From IMG/VR virus record IMGVR_UViG_3300042539_001224, positions 1 to 37,196 of that record: 37,196 nucleotides of DNA. One strand, written 5' to 3'. The position numbers and the translations under genes are program-made. The notes below the pieces were generated by a model that made no database searches, was not told the origin of the DNA, and saw only the letters and a list, made by a program, of their open reading frames with translations. Position 1 is the stretch's first letter, and the number at the start of each line of letters is the position of its first letter. Shown piece by piece: positions 31,480 to 37,196 of the stretch. Source of the stretch: a virus.

Positions 31480-31825
31480 ACGCCGCGTCGCCACCGGCCG
31501 CGGTGACAAGGTCAAGCCATGCCTGTTGCGCGTTTTCGTGAGCGTCGCGGGGGTTTCGCCGCCACCCTTCGGCCTTCACTTCCCGGGCGAGAAAGACGGC
31601 CAGCGTCCGCCCGACGTGCGCCGGCGTGATCGTCACGCTGCGCCACCCGACGAGATCCGAGCTCTTCAAAACGGCGTTGAGGGCGGGTGATTCGTTGGCC
31701 AGCCCGAACCGCACCGGCCGGCCGTTCGCGTCCAGCAACACGCCGACGTTGTTTCGGTACAGGGTCACGCCGGGCAGGCGGGCCGCCTCGAGTCTTATCT
31801 GCGACTGCACGAAGGCTTCAGTCAC
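31454..31825 (-). CDS. VRR-NUC domain nuclease
   Basis: I start at the GTG at 31825, which overlaps the methyltransferase stop (GTGA), giving 123 aa (TEAFVQSQIRLEAARLPGVT). VRR-NUC residues are visible: LYRNNVGVLLD, KSSDLVGWR (D57), LAREVKAEGW (E82, K84) and a later Q in ENAQQAWLDL. The family is a PD-(D/E)XK fold, often Holliday-junction or replication-associated. It is translated with the methyltransferase upstream. Confidence 0.8.
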   Translation of the reverse strand: MTEAFVQSQIRLEAARLPGVTLYRNNVGVLLDANGRPVRFGLANESPALNAVLKSSDLVGWRSVTITPAHVGRTLAVFLAREVKAEGWRRNPRDAHENAQQAWLDLVTAAGGDAAFASAVGTL

Positions 31826-32424
31826 GGTAGCCACTCCACACCACCGCGCGATCCCGGGGGCATGCGGCCCGGCCGGTGCGCCCATGTCAGCCACGCGAAG
31901 TTTTGCGCCCCGCCGCCGGCGACGTTGCCGGCCTCAAGCCACGCCCCGGGCGGGCAGGACGGGCGAGTGCCGAGAAAGTACACGACGCTCGGGGGATGCT
32001 CGTAATAGAGCCCGGCGGCGCGGGCCTGCCCGAACAGGAAGCGCGCGTCCACGAAGGCCGCCACCCGGCCGTCGACGAGATCCAAGGCGCGGCGGATAGC
32101 GCGCTCTGCGCCGTCAGCTCCATAGTACGGGGGGTTGGTCACGATGTTGTCGGGCTTGTAGGGCAGGCCGTCCGCGAGGAAGTCGCCGGTCCCGATGAAC
32201 CACGGCGCGGCGGTCCGCTGGACAAGGTCCGACCCGGTCGCCGGGTAGCCGGCCGCGAGGAGCGTCTCGACGATGTTGCCCCGGCCGCAACAAGGGTCAT
32301 GCGTCCACCCGCCAAAGCCTCCGTCCGCGCGCAGCAGGGCTTGCGTCGCGGCGACGGGCTCAACGTACCAATCGTGGGGGTCGCGCTCCCAAAGGTGAGC
32401 GTCTTTGCGGGTCTTGCCGGTCAT
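31822..32424 (-). CDS. Adenine-specific DNA methyltransferase (NPPY)
   Basis: I start at the ATG at 32424, which overlaps the upstream gene by ATGA (200 aa). It has the AdoMet motif DPCCGRGNIV (residues 43-52) and the catalytic NPPY (97-100), as in N6-adenine methyltransferases. The target sequence is unknown. It may protect phage DNA from restriction or mark it for replication control. The stop is coupled (GTGA) to the VRR-NUC gene. Confidence 0.85.
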   Translation of the reverse strand: MTGKTRKDAHLWERDPHDWYVEPVAATQALLRADGGFGGWTHDPCCGRGNIVETLLAAGYPATGSDLVQRTAAPWFIGTGDFLADGLPYKPDNIVTNPPYYGADGAERAIRRALDLVDGRVAAFVDARFLFGQARAAGLYYEHPPSVVYFLGTRPSCPPGAWLEAGNVAGGGAQNFAWLTWAHRPGRMPPGSRGGVEWLP

Positions 32425-32627
32425 GCGCGGGAGCTGTCCACGCCCGCGGCCCACGCGGCGTAGGCGGTCGATCCGCGAACGTGCTTTGCGGGCTTGTCCG
32501 GGTTGGCGAGGCCGGCGCGGTAGGCGGCGGCGTTCCCGCCACCAAAACGAGCCGGCGCGCCCGGCGAGCGGAACAGGTCGTAAATTGCCTGCAGTTTGGC
32601 GTCGGCAAATTGGCGGCGACGGCTCAT
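32421..32627 (-). CDS. Small hypothetical protein
   Basis: I start at the ATG at 32627, which has AAGGA upstream; the longer open frame is shadow. The 68-aa protein (MSRRRQFADAKLQAIYDLFR) is basic at both ends with a Gly-rich centre (ARFGGGNAAAYRAG) and ends with RGSTAYAAWAAGVD. No family is recognised. It sits before the methyltransferase in the same operon. Confidence 0.6.
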   Translation of the reverse strand: MSRRRQFADAKLQAIYDLFRSPGAPARFGGGNAAAYRAGLANPDKPAKHVRGSTAYAAWAAGVDSSRA

Positions 32628-32646
32628 GGGGCTATTCCTTGTTGAG

Positions 32647-32898
32647 TTAGAAGCGGGCGACGGGGACGCCGCCGTTAGCGTCGGCCAAATACTCCGCGTG
32701 CGCTTTTGCGTCCGCCAAGCTGGCGAAGCCTTCGGTATCCCATTGCGCGTCGCCGACCGGCATAACGAGAAAAGCGTATTCTGCGGCGTTGCCGTCAAAG
32801 CCTTCGTAAGCCGAGTGGTCATACGCGGCGACTTCGGCCACCATGTCGTCGCGGGCCCCAAAGGCGATGAATTCGACGACGGCGATCTCGCGGGCCAT
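32647..32898 (-). CDS. Small hypothetical protein
   Basis: I start at the ATG at 32898, which has GGGAG upstream (83 aa). The N-terminus is MAREIAVVEFIAFGARDDMV, and the C-terminus FASLADAKAHAEYLADANGG is a helix. Acidic overall. No family is recognised. Its promoter F overlaps the helicase stop. Confidence 0.6.
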   Translation of the reverse strand: MAREIAVVEFIAFGARDDMVAEVAAYDHSAYEGFDGNAAEYAFLVMPVGDAQWDTEGFASLADAKAHAEYLADANGGVPVARF

Positions 32899-32925
32899 TT
32901 CTCTGTCTCCCTTGGCTACAAGGCA

Positions 32926-32953
32926 ATCTCTCATAGGATGACCGCACCGTCAA
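32926..32953 (-). promoter_or_regulatory. Promoter/operator F (TGAC-N6-GTCA)
   Basis: On the minus strand TTGACG starts at 32953 and forms TGAC-GGTGCG-GTCA (32952-32939), followed by CCTATGAGAG. The TTGAC overlaps the helicase TGA stop, and AAAATAATAGG precedes it. The layout closely matches promoter G. Confidence 0.55.
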
Positions 32954-34569
32954 CCTATTATTTTAGCCCGTAGCGCGTCCGCCTCCGCGACCCCGAGCGC
33001 CCGAGCGGACAGGACGTCGACCCCGAACGTGAGGTAGAAGAGCCGGTGAATCTCGCGGTCCATAAGTCCCCGGTCAAGCTGCGCCCGGACCCACCGTGTC
33101 ATTGCGTCGCGTAACGCCGCCTGCGCCTCTTGCTTGGCGTGCAGTGTCTTGACGTGGCCCATCTGCGCGATGCCCGGAACGTAGGCGGCGGCCAGCTTGG
33201 CGCGGTAGGTCTCAAGGGGCATGTCGAGCTCGTCGACGGCCCCGCGCAGCTTGGCCAGCGTTTCGGCGTCGAGCTCGGTCAAGTCGCCGTCGACCATGGC
33301 CGGCGAGCCCCGCGACTCGGGCGGCGGGGCGTCGACGCCGCAATAGGGGCAGGCGTTGCGGAACCGCTCGTAGGGTTGGAAGCAGCCGAGACAGACGCGC
33401 AGCGGGATTCCCGTGCTCCCGGACGATCGACGTTCCCGGCGGTCCAGCGTCCAATCCCGTTGGCGATCGGGCGGCCCGTGGCGCAGGAAGTTACCGACGT
33501 GGTCGATAATCATCGCCCGCTCTTTGCCCGGCATGGGGCGCAGCACGCGGCCGAATTGCTGCATATAGGTGGCCAGAGACGCCGTCTTGCGCGCCATGCT
33601 GCCGACTTCGATCGCCGGAAGGTCAAAGCCTTCGCTCACGATATCGACGACGACGAGCTGCAAAATGTCGCGCGCCGCAAACTGCCTCAAGATTTGACGA
33701 CGTACCCCGCCGTCCGTCGTGCCGACGAGAAGCGCGGCGCGCACGCCCGCGGCGTTGTAAGCGTCGGCGATCTCTCGCGCCGTGTCGGTATCCGGACAAA
33801 AGGTCACGCCTAGGCGACCCGGGGCCCATTTGAGGTAGTTAGCGACGACGTCCCCGACGATATGCGACGCCTTGGCCGCCGCGCGCAGCTTGGCCGTCGA
33901 CCAATCCCCGCCCGCGCCGATCTCGTCGTCGAGTAACTGCATATCCGACTCGACGCAGACCATGCGGTAGTCGGTTAGATAGCCTTGGTTAATCAGCCAC
34001 CGCATCGGCGGCCCCTGCACCATGACGTCGGCGACGCCGTCCGCGTGCCGCCCTAGCCCCTTGCCGTCCGCCCGTTGAGGCGTGGCGGTGGGTAGCAGCC
34101 CGCGCACCGCCGGCGACGTAAAGAGCCCGATCGCCTTGTGCCATTTGTTTTGCTCAACGACGTGGTGACCCTCGTCGGTCACCCATAGCTGCACTTGCGC
34201 CGCCCACGACGCGAGCCCGGGCCGGCGTATCAGCGTGTCGACGCTGGCCACCGCGCACCGGGCGGACGGGTAGTAGAAGCTCGCGCGCAGCTCCTCCATA
34301 TGGCTTTGGACGATGCCGCGGACGGTGTCTTGCGCAGCGATGATGTTGTGTCGGACGCCGTTACGCGCGAGGGCGAGAGACAGTTGCCCGACGAGCTCTT
34401 GCCGGTGCGCAATGACCGCCGACGCGCCGGGCTCGCTCTGCACGAGATCGGACAAGATCACGGTCTTGCCGCCGCCGGTGTCCAGCCGCATGAGCACGTT
34501 ACGGTGCCCCGCCGCCCATTGATTACGGACCGCGTCGGCGAGATCCTGTTGATACGGCCTTAGCGGCAT
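32950..34569 (-). CDS. SF2 DEAD/DEAH-type helicase with zinc ribbon
   Basis: I start at the ATG at 34569 (MPLRPYQQDLADAVRNQWAA); the longer frame overlaps the divergent promoter. The 539-aa protein has motif I DTGGGKT (30-36), DEGH (132-135), motif V-like VSEGFDLP, and motif VI QQFGRVLRP (337-345). A zinc ribbon follows (C393, C396, C407, C410). It may remodel DNA or protein in replication or recombination. It is divergent from the recombination operon. Confidence 0.9.
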   Translation of the reverse strand: MPLRPYQQDLADAVRNQWAAGHRNVLMRLDTGGGKTVILSDLVQSEPGASAVIAHRQELVGQLSLALARNGVRHNIIAAQDTVRGIVQSHMEELRASFYYPSARCAVASVDTLIRRPGLASWAAQVQLWVTDEGHHVVEQNKWHKAIGLFTSPAVRGLLPTATPQRADGKGLGRHADGVADVMVQGPPMRWLINQGYLTDYRMVCVESDMQLLDDEIGAGGDWSTAKLRAAAKASHIVGDVVANYLKWAPGRLGVTFCPDTDTAREIADAYNAAGVRAALLVGTTDGGVRRQILRQFAARDILQLVVVDIVSEGFDLPAIEVGSMARKTASLATYMQQFGRVLRPMPGKERAMIIDHVGNFLRHGPPDRQRDWTLDRRERRSSGSTGIPLRVCLGCFQPYERFRNACPYCGVDAPPPESRGSPAMVDGDLTELDAETLAKLRGAVDELDMPLETYRAKLAAAYVPGIAQMGHVKTLHAKQEAQAALRDAMTRWVRAQLDRGLMDREIHRLFYLTFGVDVLSARALGVAEADALRAKIIG

Positions 34570-34588
34570 GCTGCCCCGGATAAATAAG

Positions 34589-34617
34589 TTGACGGCCCGG
34601 TCATACGGTCCTAAGCG
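34589..34617 (+). promoter_or_regulatory. Divergent promoter/operator E (TGAC-N6-GTCA)
   Basis: TTGACG (34589-34594) lies in the palindrome TGAC-GGCCCG-GTCA (34590-34603). It is between the helicase (minus) and the recombination operon (plus). -10 TAAGCG at 17 bp is weak. AT-rich TAAATAAG precedes it. Confidence 0.55.
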
Positions 34618-34651
34618 TGGCTCCGTCAACAGCAAACGGAGACGCGGCCCG

Positions 34652-35389
34652 ATGGCCCTTCAGATCACTTTTTCCACGGACGGCCTGACGCCTAATGAGT
34701 CGCTTGCCCTGATGCGGCTTCTTGAGACAGTGTCTCCGGGCGCGGTTATGGCCGCAGCCCCGCCGCGTCAGTCTATCGTCGACACGCTGGCCGTCACGGT
34801 CACCGTGGACCCCGACGAGACCGGCGACGAAGACGACGCCCCGATCGACCCCGCCGTGGTTTTTGGCAACGGCCCTTTGCCGTCTGGTGCTACCTCTGCG
34901 CCGGCCCCCGAGCCGGCTGCCGGGCCTGCGGTGGCGGGCGTTGAGGTCGACGTGACCGGCCTGCCGTGGGATGCGCGGATCCACGCCGGCACGAAACGCC
35001 AGAACGCGGACGGCAAGTGGACGGCGAAGAAGGGCGTCCACGAAGAGACAATGCGCGTCGTGACGGATCAACTGCGCGCCAACATGGCCGCCCCCGCCGC
35101 CGTGCCGCCCCCGCCACCTCCCCCCGCGCCGGCCGCGCCCATCGTCCCGCCGCCCCCGCTGGCGACCCCGGCCGCCGCGGTCAACCCGACCATGACCGGG
35201 CCGCAGATGTTCGCCGCGCTCATGGCCAAGGTCACGGCGGCGCAGACGGCCGGCAAGCTGGCGACCGAACAGCTCAACGCGATCATTGCCGGCGTCGGCC
35301 TGTCCGCCACGTCCGCGCTCATGATGCGGCCGGATCTCATCTCGACCGTTGAAGCGCAGGTCGACGCGCTCGTGGCCGCGGCGGGCTAG
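34652..35389 (+). CDS. Proline-rich phage protein, unknown function
   Basis: I start at the ATG at 34652 (MALQITFSTDGLTPNESLAL), after GGAGA; the longer frame reads back through promoter E. The 245-aa protein has an acidic middle, the conserved-looking VDVTGLPWDARIHAGTKRQN and GKWTAKKGV stretch, then a proline-rich linker (PPPPPPPAPAAP) and a helical C-terminus. This kind of gene is often found upstream of DUF2800/DUF2815 genes in phages. Its role in recombination is unknown. Confidence 0.6.
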   Translation: MALQITFSTDGLTPNESLALMRLLETVSPGAVMAAAPPRQSIVDTLAVTVTVDPDETGDEDDAPIDPAVVFGNGPLPSGATSAPAPEPAAGPAVAGVEVDVTGLPWDARIHAGTKRQNADGKWTAKKGVHEETMRVVTDQLRANMAAPAAVPPPPPPPAPAAPIVPPPPLATPAAAVNPTMTGPQMFAALMAKVTAAQTAGKLATEQLNAIIAGVGLSATSALMMRPDLISTVEAQVDALVAAAG

Positions 35390-35391
35390 CC

Positions 35392-36501
35392 ATGGTCCCC
35401 GCCGGAATCTTGCGCCCGTCCAACGCGGCGCGTTGGTCCAAGTGCGCCGGGTCTTTCGTCATGGAAGCCCTGTACCCGGACGACGAGAGCGAGGCCGCCC
35501 GCCAAGGGACCGCCGCGCACTGGTACGTCTCGGAAGCTCTTGACGGGCGCGAGTGGCCGGCGGGGACGGTGACGCCCAACGGCGTCCCGCTTGACGGCGA
35601 AATGGTCGAGTGCGGCCAGCTTTACCTTGACCACGTCCGGGCGCTGCAGCGCGGCGGCGCGGCGGTCATGGCCGAATGGAAGGTGTATGCGCACGAGACG
35701 ATTCACCCCGAGTGCGAGGGCACTCCGGACGGCGTCGTTGTCGACATGGCCGCGCACCGCATCGTGATCGTTGACTACAAATACGGCCACCGCTACGTCG
35801 ACCCTTTTTGGAACGCGCAGCTCGTCGCTTACTTCGCCGGCGTGTGCGAGGCGGCGGCCCTATCGCGGCAAGACACGAAGGGTTGGGACGTCGAGCTTAC
35901 CGTCGTCCAGCCGCGCAACTACCACCCCGACGGCCCGGTGCGCACGTGGAAGACGCTAGGTCACGTGGTTTGGGCGGAAGTCGACAAGCTGCAGGAAGCG
36001 GCGTACCGGGCCAAGGAACCTAACGCCCCGACCGTCACCGGCGCGCACTGCCGCGACTGCACTGCCATTCACGCCTGCGAAGCGGCGTTGCGCGTCGGGA
36101 GCTACGCGATCGACATGCCCGGGCGCAGCATCCCGCAAGAGCTGCCCGACACGGCCCTAGGCGTGATCTTGACGCAGATTGACGCCGGGCTTGCCCGTCT
36201 TGAGGCCCTGCAGACGGGTCTCGTGGCGCAGGCTCAAGCGCGGATCCGCGCCGGCGGTAAGGTGCCCGGGTGGGGCCTTACGCAAGGCATGGGTCGCGAG
36301 AAATGGACCCTGCCCGCCGAACAGGTCATCGCCCTTGGCGACGTGCTTGGCGTCCCGCTGGCCAAGGCGGCGACGATCACGCCGGCGCAGGCTCGCAAAC
36401 TCCTAGACCCGGCGATCGTCGACGAGCTGGCGACGACGCCCTACGGCGAATTCAAACTCAAACCGTCCAACGACAAAACAGCAGCAAAGGCTTTCGGATA
36501 A
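35392..36501 (+). CDS. DUF2800 Cas4/RecB-like exonuclease
   Basis: This is a 369-aa protein. PD-(D/E)XK residues are visible: EGTPDGVVVD (D113), IVIVDYKYG (D128, K130) and WNAQLVAYF (Q143). A Cys set (C18, C220, C223, C229) would hold an iron-sulfur cluster or zinc as in Cas4. This family is a phage 5'-3' exonuclease partner for recombination. It starts 2 nt after the proline-rich gene and overlaps the DUF2815 start by one base (TAATG). Confidence 0.85.
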   Translation: MVPAGILRPSNAARWSKCAGSFVMEALYPDDESEAARQGTAAHWYVSEALDGREWPAGTVTPNGVPLDGEMVECGQLYLDHVRALQRGGAAVMAEWKVYAHETIHPECEGTPDGVVVDMAAHRIVIVDYKYGHRYVDPFWNAQLVAYFAGVCEAAALSRQDTKGWDVELTVVQPRNYHPDGPVRTWKTLGHVVWAEVDKLQEAAYRAKEPNAPTVTGAHCRDCTAIHACEAALRVGSYAIDMPGRSIPQELPDTALGVILTQIDAGLARLEALQTGLVAQAQARIRAGGKVPGWGLTQGMGREKWTLPAEQVIALGDVLGVPLAKAATITPAQARKLLDPAIVDELATTPYGEFKLKPSNDKTAAKAFG

Positions 36502-37196
36502 TGGCTCGCAACTTCACTTCCCCGGTCGGCCGCCTCGTGCAAGGCGACGCGTTCCAAGCGCAAACCTCGGACCAGCAGGGCAACCCCCGCGTGGTCAAGA
36601 CCGGCCCCAACGCCGGCCAACCGTCCCCGCAATGGTTCGTCGGCGTCGCCTTCGCCAAGACCGACCCCGCCTTCGCGCCGTTCTATGCCGAGCTTGACGC
36701 GGAAGCTCGGGCGGCGTGGCCGCACCTGTTCCCGACTCCGGGCGCTCCTTGCGTCCTGCCGACTTTCGCCATGAAGCTCATTGACGGCGACGGGTTCGAT
36801 ACGGCCGGCAAGCCGTGGTCGAGCCGCGAGGGCTTTGCCGGGCATTGGGTGTTCCGGTTCACGTCAGGCTTTGCGCCGAAGGTGGTCAAGCCGAACGGCC
36901 CGGGCGTGTGGTCGGAAGTCACCGACCCGCGCGAGCTCAAGGCCGGTTACTTCGTCCGCGTCGCCGGCAACATCAAGAGCAATGAGAACACGCAAAAGCC
37001 CGGCATGTACCTCAACTTCAACATGGTCGAGATCGCCGGGTACGGAGCCGAGATCGTCCAAGGCCCGAGCGCACAGGACGCTTTCGGTGCCGCCGCCGCT
37101 CTGCCCCCCGGCGCGTCCGCGGTGCCGATCGCCACGGCTCCGCTGCCCGGGGCGCTGCCCGGTGTCGCGCCTGCCGCTCCGGGCCTGCCCGTCACG
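36501..37196 (+). CDS. DUF2815-type ssDNA-binding protein (partial, C-terminus outside window)
   Basis: The ATG at 36501 overlaps the nuclease stop (TAATG) and the frame is open to the window end (about 232 codons). The OB-like body includes RLVQGDAFQAQTSDQQGNP, HWVFRFTSGFAPKVVKPNG, GYFVRVAGNIKSNENTQKPG and YLNFNMVEIAGYGAEIVQG, the pattern of DUF2815 proteins. The C-terminus is a Pro/Ala-rich tail (LPPGASAVPIATAPLPG). It is a likely ssDNA-binding partner of the nuclease. No stop codon is in the window. Confidence 0.75.
   Translation, partial: MARNFTSPVGRLVQGDAFQAQTSDQQGNPRVVKTGPNAGQPSPQWFVGVAFAKTDPAFAPFYAELDAEARAAWPHLFPTPGAPCVLPTFAMKLIDGDGFDTAGKPWSSREGFAGHWVFRFTSGFAPKVVKPNGPGVWSEVTDPRELKAGYFVRVAGNIKSNENTQKPGMYLNFNMVEIAGYGAEIVQGPSAQDAFGAAAALPPGASAVPIATAPLPGALPGVAPAAPGLPVT

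Overview
This window is one stretch of a GC-rich (mid-60s percent by eye) tailed-phage genome, either a virion genome or a prophage interior. The evidence is a large and a small terminase subunit, a portal of the DUF1073 family, a DUF2213 protease, a DUF2184 capsid, a DUF3383 sheath, a DUF3277 tube, tail-assembly chaperones and the start of a tape-measure gene. The sheath and tube make it a contractile-tailed (myovirus-type) phage. TTGACC/TTGACG -35 boxes and the high GC would fit a proteobacterial, possibly alphaproteobacterial, host, but that is only an inference. I see no integrase, DNA polymerase, tRNA or CRISPR array. Baseplate genes must lie beyond base 1.

Layout. The late genes are on the minus strand and read from about 27.0 kb down to 1: small terminase, a TetR-type HTH protein and a zinc-ribbon protein, a lysis cassette (two membrane proteins, a Tlde1/DUF2778-type peptidoglycan enzyme, overlapping Rz/Rz1 spanins), three small genes, large terminase, portal, MuF minor head protein, adhesin and fibre genes, protease, cement protein, capsid, connectors, sheath, tube, chaperones and tape measure. 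The order is broken at 16.0-19.1 kb by an island of eight small plus-strand genes between the portal and MuF genes. Several island genes have their own near-identical promoter.

The 27.0-37.2 kb half is the early/replication side. A palindromic, iteron-bearing, AT-rich region of about 370 bp (27,047-27,421) separates the small terminase gene from a plus-strand zinc-finger gene. Minus-strand genes follow for small proteins (one HicA-like), a primase-helicase, a second TetR-N-like protein, a VRR-NUC nuclease, an adenine methyltransferase and an SF2 helicase. Diverging from the helicase is a plus-strand recombination operon: a proline-rich protein, a DUF2800 Cas4/RecB-like nuclease and a DUF2815-type ssDNA-binding candidate, which runs off the end.

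Regulation. A palindrome TGAC-N6-GTCA recurs at seven gene starts on both strands, usually built on a TTGAC -35 box. One copy lies between the putative promoter and the start of the 31.1-31.4 kb TetR-N-like gene, which suggests a phage regulon with an autoregulated controller. The other standout features are a portal protein fused to a C-terminal zeta-toxin-like kinase, a hairpin whose loop is the -35 box of the next promoter, and a repeated beta-rich domain shared by the tail sheath and the head cement protein.
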